A DNA stretch of 40,340 bases from Puniceicoccaceae bacterium. GTDB lineage: Bacteria > Verrucomicrobiota > Verrucomicrobiia > Opitutales > JAFGAQ01. The notes under the pieces are model-generated. The model did no database searches. It saw only the letters and a list, made by a program, of their open reading frames with translations, and was not told where the DNA came from. The first letter of the stretch is position 1. Each line of letters opens with the position of its first letter. This document shows, in pieces, positions 27,204-34,359 of this stretch. The stretch lies in assembly GCA_040224245.1 (NCBI GenBank), contig JBEGIR010000090.1:1-40340 (forward strand), given 5' to 3'. The translations under genes and the position numbers were made by a program.

Positions 27204-27270
27204 CATGATCCCTGTTGCACAAACTTCTCAGTTCCTATCCATCATTCTGGTCCCCACCCTCTGAGCACCC

Positions 27271-29568
27271 ATGGACGAAGCCAGCCTCTTTATTCAGGAC
27301 TTTGCCGTCATCCTGCTTGCCGCAGCGCTTTTCGGCTGGATCGCTCGCAGCCTTAAACAATCCCCGATTGTCGGTTATTTGCTCGCCGGCATCTTCGTAG
27401 GCACACCATCGATCACGTTTCCCTATGTAAGCGACCCCGCACGCATTCAGGTATTTTCCCAGCTGGGATTGATTTTTTTGATGTTTTCGATCGGTCTGGG
27501 ACTGCGCATCCAGCGGTTGCGCGAACTTGGAGCGAAGGTCATCATTGCTACTACCCTGACAGCTCTCATCGTCTTTGATTCCAGTCGCCTGGTAAGTTCC
27601 TGGATTGGACTTGGGGCAATGGAGGGCATGTTTCTCGCTGCCATGCTAACGGTCAGCAGTTCGGCCATCATCAGCAAAACGCTGGTCGACGAGGGGCTGA
27701 ACCACACACGATATGGACAGCTGGGCATGGGCATGACTCTGCTCGAGGATATTGTCGCTGTCGTCATGCTTACCTTTCTGGGCGCGATGGTATCGTCCAA
27801 CGACAGTGCAAACATGCTCCCGATTCTTGGGCGCACTGTCGGACTTGTCGCCGCCTTCGCCCTGTTGATCATCATGATCGGCATCCTCCTGTTGCCGCGA
27901 CTGCTGCACCGCTTTGTGAAGACAGGCTCGTCAGAACTTGAGACCATTCTGCTCACGGGTCTGCTGCTGGGCATTGCTTTCACCGCTGTCAAAGCTGGCT
28001 ACTCGCTGGCACTGGGTGCGTTTCTGCTGGGCATCGTGATCGCAGAAACCTCCCGCTATGCCGCCATTCGACAAACCTTCACCGGATTCAAGGACGTCTT
28101 TACCACCGTCTTTTTTGTCGCTATCGGCATGTCCCTGGATATCTCCCAAATCGGTTCAGCACTGCCCCTCATTGCCGTTGGCACCCTGTCCTGCCTGCTG
28201 CTGCGCACCCTCTCTGCATGGCTGAGTCTTCTCATTGCCGGCGAGCCATCCCGAATCGCATTGCAGACAGGTTTGGTTGTCGTACCCATGGGGGAGTTTT
28301 CGTTCATCATCGCCGCACTGGGTGTAAGCTCGGGAGCACTGTCCCCCACCTACGCCGTCGCCGCTGTTGGGATTTCATTCCTCACCAGTTTGATTTCTCC
28401 CACGCTCATCGCTCACGCCCCTGGTATCTCCAATGCACTGCATCGCCCGGAAATGCCACGTTTCTCGCGAATCCTCAACCTTTACCGCGAGTTCTGGATG
28501 CGCCTCGGACAAGTTCCTGATCGTTCCCTGCTCTGGAGACTCGCCCGCAAACGTCTGATCCAGATCACGGTCGAAATCATCATCGTCACATCCATTCTGG
28601 TCTTTGCCCAGCCTGGTTTCACTGCCGTGACCAGTCTCTGGCCTCTTTCCATCACTCCGGCCCCCTGGCCCAGCGTCATCTATGGATTTGTAGTAGCCGT
28701 GCTTTGCCTGGGTTCACTCGTGGCAATCTGGCGAAACATCGCAGCACTCGCCATGCTCATCGCCGACAGCATTTCCAAGGGAAATCGTGATCTTGCACGG
28801 TACACGGTCTGGTTTCAGGGATTGTTCAAGATCCTCGCGGCAATCGCTCTGGGAATCTGGCTGCTCAATCTGCTACCATTCGACCGCATTCCCTGGTGGG
28901 CCATTCTCGCCAGTCTCACAGCAGTAGGCATCTTCCTGCTTTTGATGCGCAAGAAGATCATTCGCTGGCACAGTCATGTCGAATTTGAGTTGCAGCAAAC
29001 TGTTGGTCGAAATGCTCCCTCCCATACCGCCCAGTACCTGCAATCTGCGGAGCAATGGGGCATCAAGCTCGATGAAATTACCCTGCCAGTGAACACCGCA
29101 CTTGCTGGAAAATCCATCGCGCAGGCAGAACTTCGCACTCATACAGGTTGCTCCATCGTCGCGCTTGAACGTCAGGGCTATCCGATTCATTCACCCGGCC
29201 CCCAAACCCACCTCTTTCCAGGCGATGTTGTTCTGCTCGCAGGAACCTCTGAGAATCTCAAGAAAGCACGCAAAATGCTCTACGACCCCGCGCACTTTTC
29301 ATCGGATTCCCTGCACTCCCTGCATTCCGATGTCATGGATGTCTACACCCTGCCCGAGCGTTCGTCCCTGGTCGGAAAATCGCTGGGAGAATTGAACTGG
29401 AGTCGTCTTTCCGGCGTTCAGCTGCTCGGCGTCTCCCGCGAGGGTGTGCGCTCACTCTTCCCTTCCCGCGAATTTGTGTTTGAGGTTTCCGATACGCTGT
29501 TGCTCTGTGGAAGTCGGGCAGCGCTCGATAACCTAATGCGCGATCTTGACCACACCGTCACTTCCTGA
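27271..29568 (+). CDS. Kef/CPA2-type cation:proton antiporter with RCK-C domains
   Basis: 765 residues. The first 390 form the Na+/H+ exchanger domain of about 12 TM helices (starting FAVILLAAALFGWIARSL; HTRYGQLGMGMTLLEDIVAVV holds the conserved DI(V/A)). About 420-570 adds more hydrophobic helices. The C-terminus holds two RCK-C (TrkA-C) domains: ALAGKSIAQAELRTHTGCSIVAL near 605 and LVGKSLGELNWSRLSGVQLLGV near 700. There is no RCK-N nucleotide-binding domain, unlike KefB/KefC. So ligand sensing by RCK-C only, and perhaps K+ or Na+ efflux, is inferred. It is probably regulated by cytosolic ligand or pH. Confidence 0.9.
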   Translation: MDEASLFIQDFAVILLAAALFGWIARSLKQSPIVGYLLAGIFVGTPSITFPYVSDPARIQVFSQLGLIFLMFSIGLGLRIQRLRELGAKVIIATTLTALIVFDSSRLVSSWIGLGAMEGMFLAAMLTVSSSAIISKTLVDEGLNHTRYGQLGMGMTLLEDIVAVVMLTFLGAMVSSNDSANMLPILGRTVGLVAAFALLIIMIGILLLPRLLHRFVKTGSSELETILLTGLLLGIAFTAVKAGYSLALGAFLLGIVIAETSRYAAIRQTFTGFKDVFTTVFFVAIGMSLDISQIGSALPLIAVGTLSCLLLRTLSAWLSLLIAGEPSRIALQTGLVVVPMGEFSFIIAALGVSSGALSPTYAVAAVGISFLTSLISPTLIAHAPGISNALHRPEMPRFSRILNLYREFWMRLGQVPDRSLLWRLARKRLIQITVEIIIVTSILVFAQPGFTAVTSLWPLSITPAPWPSVIYGFVVAVLCLGSLVAIWRNIAALAMLIADSISKGNRDLARYTVWFQGLFKILAAIALGIWLLNLLPFDRIPWWAILASLTAVGIFLLLMRKKIIRWHSHVEFELQQTVGRNAPSHTAQYLQSAEQWGIKLDEITLPVNTALAGKSIAQAELRTHTGCSIVALERQGYPIHSPGPQTHLFPGDVVLLAGTSENLKKARKMLYDPAHFSSDSLHSLHSDVMDVYTLPERSSLVGKSLGELNWSRLSGVQLLGVSREGVRSLFPSREFVFEVSDTLLLCGSRAALDNLMRDLDHTVTS

Positions 29569-29661
29569 ACCCTTTCACGATCTCGTGCGTTCTTCCCTCG
29601 CAGGAGTCCACAGTGCGTTTAGTCTTGGCACCCGGCTCGGACTGCATTGTATCAGGAACCG

Positions 29662-30315
29662 ATGCGACGCTTCCACCACGTATTCTTTGATCTCGACGGT
29701 ACGCTGATCGATCATTTCGACGCGATCCACCAGTCCTTTGTTCACGCTGCACAACAACTCGATCTGGAGCCTCCCAGCTATGATAAGGTCGTTGCAACCG
29801 TGGGTGGTTCGGTCCCGGTCACGGCATCCCGATTGTTTCCGAAATCAAACCCGGAAACCGTTGCCACTTTGTTTGAATCCCACTTTGACACCGTGATGTA
29901 CGACGCCGTCGAGATCAATCACGGCTCCGAATGGTTATTGCAATCCTTGCAGGAAATCGGCATCCGCTGCATAGTTTTCACGAATAAGCGAGGAGATAAG
30001 GCACGAGCGATTTGCGAACATCTGGGTCTTTCCCGCTGGCTCACCGGAATTGTGGGAACGGGCGATACCCCTTGGCGCAAGCCCGAGCCGGAATTCACAA
30101 GGCATGCATTGCGACAGTTTTCCGCCCAGGTGGAATCAAGCTGCCTCATCGGCGATTCTCCATTCGACGAACAGGCCGCTCTTTGCGTTGGCATGCCCTG
30201 CTTTCTCGTTGCCACAGGTTCCCACAGCTTCAAGCACCTTTGCTCCGAGGCACAAAGCCCCGTCTACCCCGAACTTCACTCCATCGGTCGCAAGGTGTTC
30301 GATCTAGCCACCTAA
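29662..30315 (+). CDS. HAD-superfamily phosphatase (phosphoglycolate phosphatase-like)
   Basis: 217 residues from the ATG at 29662, preceded by AGGA at a suitable distance; the TTG at 29647 would add five. Motif I is FDLDGTLID (Asp10, Asp12). Motif II is IVFTNKRGD. The Lys of motif III is in TPWRKPEPEF, and motif IV is LIGDSPFDEQAA. A helical cap lies between motifs I and II, so this is subfamily I like Gph and PGP. Substrate unknown; phosphoglycolate is one candidate. It follows the antiporter gene by 93 bases. Confidence 0.88.
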   Translation: MRRFHHVFFDLDGTLIDHFDAIHQSFVHAAQQLDLEPPSYDKVVATVGGSVPVTASRLFPKSNPETVATLFESHFDTVMYDAVEINHGSEWLLQSLQEIGIRCIVFTNKRGDKARAICEHLGLSRWLTGIVGTGDTPWRKPEPEFTRHALRQFSAQVESSCLIGDSPFDEQAALCVGMPCFLVATGSHSFKHLCSEAQSPVYPELHSIGRKVFDLAT

Positions 30316-30362
30316 GACGAATGATTGTTTTAGATGCTGAACCCAGGATTTGACAAAACACC

Positions 30363-30486
30363 GTTCGGCAGATGCCGAACTCAAAACGCTCCGATATAAT
30401 CGGAGCTGCAAAAATCCCGACAAGTCGGGGAACAAAAAGCCTTTTTGTCGCTGTGAAACAGCGTTATGTGGCCCATAGGCCTTATA
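30363..30486. repeat. Tandem array of six short hairpins
   Basis: Six consecutive stem-loops of unrelated sequence. H1 is GTTCGGCA-GA-TGCCGAAC (30363-30380). H2 is GCTCCGAT-ATA-ATCGGAGC (30388-30406). H3 is CCCGAC-AA-GTCGGG (30416-30429). H4 is ACAAAAAG-C-CTTTTTGT (30432-30448). H5 is CGCTGT-GAA-ACAGCG (30449-30463). H6 is an imperfect stem around GGCC-CATA-GGCC (30466-30486). Stems H1 to H5 are perfect. Read on the minus strand, H3, H2 and H1 are each followed by a T-run (ATTTTTG, GTTTTG, GGTGTTTTG), so the array could end minus-strand transcripts or be a structured RNA. Confidence 0.7.
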
Positions 30487-30556
30487 GGCTGACATTCGCC
30501 AGCCGATGTTTCAAAACTCAGTTGTTTAAACCATAAAGGGCATGAGGGTGGTCAGT

Positions 30557-30570
30557 CCACTGATCAGTGG
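30557..30570. repeat. 14-bp perfect palindrome
   Basis: CCACTGATCAGTGG is a perfect self-complementary sequence without a loop, suited to a dimeric DNA-binding protein or a recombination site. It lies about 90 bases beyond the hairpin array. Confidence 0.5.
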
Positions 30571-30602
30571 TAAGCACGATCAACCAGCGAAACCCTTTGG
30601 GA

Positions 30603-30629
30603 TTTGTGTGTTTTGTGCCTTTTGTGGTT
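30603..30629. repeat. Three 9-bp tandem units (TTTGTGNNT)
   Basis: TTTGTGTGT, TTTGTGCCT and TTTGTGGTT follow each other directly. On the minus strand this reads as the AACCACAAA-type 9-mer found as a dispersed intergenic element in several phyla, where its translation gives NHKxHKxHK peptides. Confidence 0.6.
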
Positions 30630-30658
30630 GAAGTTTTTCATCTGAATTGTGGCACCGT

Positions 30659-30680
30659 GCAGCGAGCTGCGATGGCGAAG
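30659..30680. repeat. Left arm of an imperfect inverted repeat (right arm 31165-31187)
   Basis: GCAGCGAGCTGCGATGGCGAAG at 30659-30680 reappears on the opposite strand at 31165-31187 with one inserted G and one C-to-A change. The arms bracket about 530 bases. An arm this long is unlikely by chance and suggests a non-autonomous mobile element or a rearranged repeat. Confidence 0.5.
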
Positions 30681-30782
30681 TGGAAATGGTTGATGAGGAA
30701 GAATCGATGCTTCGGTTGGATCAGTGTTAGTGAAGGCTGACGCACTGCAGGAGTTGGAACATCGTGCAGCTGCGCTGCGCGC

Positions 30783-30815
30783 AACAGGTTTTTGTGTGTA
30801 GTTTTTGAACCTGTT
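30783..30815. repeat. Inverted repeat AACAGGTT/AACCTGTT
   Basis: Perfect 8-bp arms at 30783-30790 and 30808-30815 with a 17-base loop, which is T-rich on the plus strand (TTTGTGTGTAGTTTTTG). It is part of the repeat island. Confidence 0.45.
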
Positions 30816-31092
30816 ACTGGGAAAGGTCGAACTGTTGAGGTATTCGAGTGTCCATGGGTCGAAATTTTTCCAAATTCCGCTACGGGGGATCCGATGGCTT
30901 TGGGAGGGGCGTGGCGGGCTGGAACGGCGGCTCTCGGCGAGCGGGAACCCTACGCAAGATAGGAAAATCACCATGAGAGAAGATCCATGAGAACGGTATT
31001 GGGTTATGGGCGATGGGTCTCGACTCAATTCGAATCTGTGCCCATCTCATAGATCTGTGGTTTAAAAAGAAAGAATTTGAACCAGTTCAGGG

Positions 31093-31121
31093 CGGAGCTG
31101 CAAAAACCCCGACTTCTCGGG
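31093..31121. repeat. Second copy of the GGAGCTGCAAAAA-hairpin module
   Basis: CGGAGCTGCAAAAA (31093-31106) repeats 30401-30414 exactly and is again followed by a CCCGA...TCGGG hairpin (31108-31121). In the first copy the stem is CCCGAC/GTCGGG with an AA loop; here it is CCCGA/TCGGG with loop CTTC. The stem is kept while the loop differs, as expected of a structure under selection. Confidence 0.6.
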
Positions 31122-31164
31122 TGAAAACAAATTCCTCAAACCTCACAGCTCATCACATCTCAAC

Positions 31165-31187
31165 CTTCGCCATCTCAGCTCCGCTGC
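31165..31187. repeat. Right arm of the imperfect inverted repeat (left arm 30659-30680)
   Basis: CTTCGCCATCTCAGCTCCGC and the next three bases TGC form the reverse complement of the left arm with one insertion and one substitution. It lies about 140 bases before the recD2 start codon. Confidence 0.5.
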
Positions 31188-31329
31188 AACCAAGCGCGAG
31201 CTGGAAGCTCCCGCTACCCTTCAACCATCGCCCATCAGACATCCGCAATCCGCTCGACACCCTCGCTGCATTGTGGTGTCGATCCCCGCTTGCCAAGATC
31301 AGCAAACTTTGTGATGCTCGGCCCACCTC

Positions 31330-33531
31330 ATGCCCAATCCACGTGCCACCGAAACTCTCACTGGAGTGCTGGAGAAAATTGTCTACTCCAACGAAGAAAA
31401 CCACTATTTGGTGGGACAACTTCGCATCGAACAGGCAAATCCGGCCCGCGTGATCACCGTTGCCGGAAATCTGCCCGGCATCCAGTGCGGAGAAACACTC
31501 GAACTGACAGGACAGTGGAAACAACACCCCAAATTCGGCATGCAGTTCGCCATTGCCGGATTCAAGTCCAAGCTTCCCGCCAGCACCTACGGCATCCGCA
31601 AATATCTCGGCAGTGGTCTGGTGAAGGGCATTGGCAAAACCTATGCAAACAAGATTGTGGATCACTTCGGTGACCGCACGCTCGAGATCATCAGTACCCA
31701 GTCTGCACGCCTGCGCGAGGTCGAAGGCATCGGTGCCCAACGCGCGAAGTCCATCAAACAGGCATGGGACGAACAGCAGGTCTACCGCGAGGTCATGATC
31801 TTCCTGCAGACTCACAACGTTTCCAATGCCCAATGCATTCGCCTGGTCAAACGCTACGGCGGTGAAACCATTCGCATCCTTCAAGACAATCCCTATATCC
31901 TCGCCAAAGAAATTGACGGCATCGGCTTCCTCACCGCTGACAAAATCGCGCACAATCTGGGCATTCCCACCGACTCCAGCCAACGTGTTCAGGCTGGGCT
32001 CTTTCATGTGATGGATGAGGCTTCGCAAAATGGCCATACCTGCCTGCCGCTCGAAACCGTGGTGCAACGTGCGCTTGAATTGCTGCAGATCGATGAACCG
32101 CTGATCCAAAATGTGCTGCAGCAGCTCATTCGCACCCGCGAGTTGCGCTTTCCCCGCAATGAAGTGATCCAGCTGCCACCTCTCTTCCAGCACGAAGCCA
32201 GCATTGCAAAGGCAATCCGGGGACTCATGCAATCGGACAGCCGACTCCCCTCCATCAAGTCGGAAATCGCGGTAGACTGGTTCGAGGAAAAAACGGGACT
32301 CTGGCTCGCCCCCGCCCAGCGCGAGGCCATCCTTACCTCACTCGCTGCAAAGGTTTCCATCATCACTGGCGGTCCTGGCACCGGTAAAACCACCCTACTG
32401 CGGGGCATTGTTTCCATTCTCAAGGCAAAAAAAGTCAAGGTCGTGCTCGCCTCGCCCACGGGTCGCGCCGCCAAACGTCTGCAGGAGGCCACAGGTGGAT
32501 TCGCCCAAACGATTCACCGCCTGCTGGGTTACGACCCCAGCAAGGGTGGATTTCTTGCCAATGAATCCAACCCACTGCGCGCGGATTTCATCGTTGTCGA
32601 TGAAGCCAGCATGCTCGACAGTTACCTCGCCGCAAGTTTGTTCAAGGCAATTCCGTGGAGTGCTCACCTGCTTCTGGTGGGTGACACTGATCAGCTTCCC
32701 TCCGTCGGTTGCGGCAACGTATTGGCCGATTTGATCAGCAGTCGACAGGTTTCCGTCACGCGCCTTCAGTACATTTACCGCCAGAGCAAGGGAAGCCAAA
32801 TCTCTGCTGTTGCTCACGGTATTCTTGAGGGAACCGTGAAGACTGGTCGCCTGGTGGATCGCATCGACCTCATTCAGCCTGAGGATGAAATCTGCTTCAT
32901 TCGCTGCGAAACCCCCGAAGATCTGATCGACAAAACAGTTGAGCTGGTGAATCACAAGCTCCCGCAACTCCTGCCCGCTCAGATCGTGAGGGACTGCCAG
33001 ATTCTGGCACCGCTGCACAAGGGCATTGCAGGAACTCAAAACCTCAACGCTGTGCTTCAGAACGCGCTCAACCCCTCCCAACGCGAGGTGCGATCCGGAT
33101 ACGAGGTCTTTCGCGTGAAGGATCGCATCATCCAGACACGCAACAACTACGACAAATCTGTCTTCAATGGTGACATTGGCACGATCATGCATATTGATCC
33201 CGAAACGGGAAGTGTGCGGGCGGAGTTTGATGGCAACCTGGTAGAATACGAGCGCTCGGAGCTGGGTGAATTCCAGCTCGCCTATGCAATCACAATCCAC
33301 AAGAGCCAGGGCAGCGAATACCCCGTTGTGCTGATCCCACTCATGAAACAGCACTTTGTGATGCTCGAACGCAACCTTGTCTATACCGCCATCACACGAG
33401 GCAAACAACGGGTCTACCTGCTCGGCCAGGTTGATGCCTACGCCATGGCCATAAAAAATCTCAAAACCCGTGATCGCTGCACCCATCTCGTGCCGCATCT
33501 ACTCGGAGTTGACGGGCTGGAATCCACCTGA
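31330..33531 (+). CDS. recD2: RecD2-family ATP-dependent 5'-3' DNA helicase
   Basis: 733 residues. The N-terminal OB-like and helix-hairpin-helix region (about 1-180, with GVLEKIVYSNEENHYLVG) is typical of RecD2, which occurs without RecBC. Walker A is ITGGPGTGKTTLL near 345, Walker B VVDEASMLD, and motif III LLLVGDTDQLPSVG. The later UvrD_C_2-like part has FQLAYAITIHKSQGSEYPVV, motif VI region VYTAITRGKQRVYL. RecD2 acts in DNA damage tolerance and replication-fork processing. No recB or recC gene is nearby, in line with stand-alone action. It converges on the next gene with a 10-base gap. Confidence 0.95.
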   Translation: MPNPRATETLTGVLEKIVYSNEENHYLVGQLRIEQANPARVITVAGNLPGIQCGETLELTGQWKQHPKFGMQFAIAGFKSKLPASTYGIRKYLGSGLVKGIGKTYANKIVDHFGDRTLEIISTQSARLREVEGIGAQRAKSIKQAWDEQQVYREVMIFLQTHNVSNAQCIRLVKRYGGETIRILQDNPYILAKEIDGIGFLTADKIAHNLGIPTDSSQRVQAGLFHVMDEASQNGHTCLPLETVVQRALELLQIDEPLIQNVLQQLIRTRELRFPRNEVIQLPPLFQHEASIAKAIRGLMQSDSRLPSIKSEIAVDWFEEKTGLWLAPAQREAILTSLAAKVSIITGGPGTGKTTLLRGIVSILKAKKVKVVLASPTGRAAKRLQEATGGFAQTIHRLLGYDPSKGGFLANESNPLRADFIVVDEASMLDSYLAASLFKAIPWSAHLLLVGDTDQLPSVGCGNVLADLISSRQVSVTRLQYIYRQSKGSQISAVAHGILEGTVKTGRLVDRIDLIQPEDEICFIRCETPEDLIDKTVELVNHKLPQLLPAQIVRDCQILAPLHKGIAGTQNLNAVLQNALNPSQREVRSGYEVFRVKDRIIQTRNNYDKSVFNGDIGTIMHIDPETGSVRAEFDGNLVEYERSELGEFQLAYAITIHKSQGSEYPVVLIPLMKQHFVMLERNLVYTAITRGKQRVYLLGQVDAYAMAIKNLKTRDRCTHLVPHLLGVDGLEST

Positions 33532-33541
33532 AAGGAACCCG

Positions 33542-34249
33542 TCAGTCGATGGGTTGAGTGCGACCAAGATTGATCGCAATGCGCAGGTTTTCGCGTTCGA
33601 TCAACCCACCCTTTCTGCTGCCATACACGAGGGCGCGGAGTACTTCACTCAACTCTGCGTAGTTGCCCGGCCAGTCATACTCCAGCAGCAGATCCTGAGC
33701 GTCCTGGGCCAATTGAACCGGTGACTGCAGATCGCGCTCTGCTGAGTAGGCCTTCAACAACTCAACTGTGAAATACGCCAAATCCGCAAGGCGATTGCAC
33801 AGGGGTGGTACCACAAACAGAGCAGACTTGCAGCGTTCAGCCAGGGCTTCAGGATACACAATGCCTTCTTCAAACGGGTCAAATCCGTCCATGATGACCA
33901 GCAGCTTTGAATCCGGAAATGCCGGATTTTCTAAAAAGCGCAGCAGGCGGGTTTCCATCACCGCATCCAGAGTTGGACTGATGCGCAAAAGCAGCAATTC
34001 CGGTCGAATCGCCGTGCGACTGAGCATGACCATCCACTCGTTGAGCACCGATTCTTCCAGCATGGAGGGTTCCAACGACAAAATCGCTGCACTGTCGATT
34101 CCGCGCTCCTTCGCATACTCTTTCACAAGCAGCAGATATTCGCTGCCAACTGCACCCGCGAGAAACAGTGGATCACTTCGATCCCATGTCTCAAGAAAGC
34201 GCTCTACAATCAGGCGTGTGTTTTCAGACTGTTCACAAAAATAGTGCAT
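33542..34249 (-). CDS. Degenerate sigma-54-activator-like AAA+ domain protein (no Walker A)
   Basis: 235 residues. The C-terminal two thirds align with the sigma-54 interaction (AAA+) domain of NtrC-type activators: METRLLRFLENPAF (helix after Walker B), KLLVIMDGF (sensor I strand), ALAERCKSALFVVPPLCNRLADL (the FRxDLxxRLxxxxxxLPPLRERxEDI segment), and LLEYDWPGNYAEL (WPGNxREL). The place of Walker A, GESGTGKE, has become GAVGSEYL, and the sigma-54 contact loop GAFTGA is absent. It has no DNA-binding HTH. It thus probably cannot hydrolyse ATP and may act as a regulator, anti-activator or partner in a hetero-oligomer. ATG at 34247-34249. Confidence 0.7.
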   Translation of the reverse strand: MHYFCEQSENTRLIVERFLETWDRSDPLFLAGAVGSEYLLLVKEYAKERGIDSAAILSLEPSMLEESVLNEWMVMLSRTAIRPELLLLRISPTLDAVMETRLLRFLENPAFPDSKLLVIMDGFDPFEEGIVYPEALAERCKSALFVVPPLCNRLADLAYFTVELLKAYSAERDLQSPVQLAQDAQDLLLEYDWPGNYAELSEVLRALVYGSRKGGLIERENLRIAINLGRTQPID

Positions 34250-34359
34250 GGTAGGAAGTGAGCGTCACGCGGAATAACAGCTCCTCACAGCCTGTTCATT
34301 TCGAGGGGAGTTGCAAGTGACAACTTTCATGAAACCCCGTGCTCCAACCACCGCATGAC

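Larger units (their letters stand above)
30316..31329. other. Gene-free repeat island between the HAD phosphatase and recD2
   Basis: About 1 kb with no convincing coding frame. A minus-strand frame (30564-31028) is a translation of repeats, with a peptide of the NHKxHKxHK kind produced by the 9-bp tandem unit, and is rejected as a gene. The stretch carries the hairpin array, the palindrome, the tandem repeat and inverted repeats listed separately. Confidence 0.75.

Noticed and set aside
30363-30486. Integron attC site or CRISPR array
   Set aside because: There is no pair of RYYYAAC/GTTRRRY core sites and no integrase. Stems differ from each other, so there is no direct repeat with spacers.
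30304-30495. 63-codon minus-strand frame across the hairpin array
   Set aside because: It reads straight through the stem-loops, and its composition is dictated by them; no RBS or motif.
30564-31028. 154-codon minus-strand frame in the repeat island
   Set aside because: Its translation contains the NHKxHKxHK peptide of the 9-bp repeat and spurious Ser/Arg/Pro-rich text; no start signal or family match. Frame openness is a by-product of repeats.
32395-33498. 367-codon minus-strand frame inside recD2
   Set aside because: Antisense shadow of a highly conserved helicase; no plausible motif.
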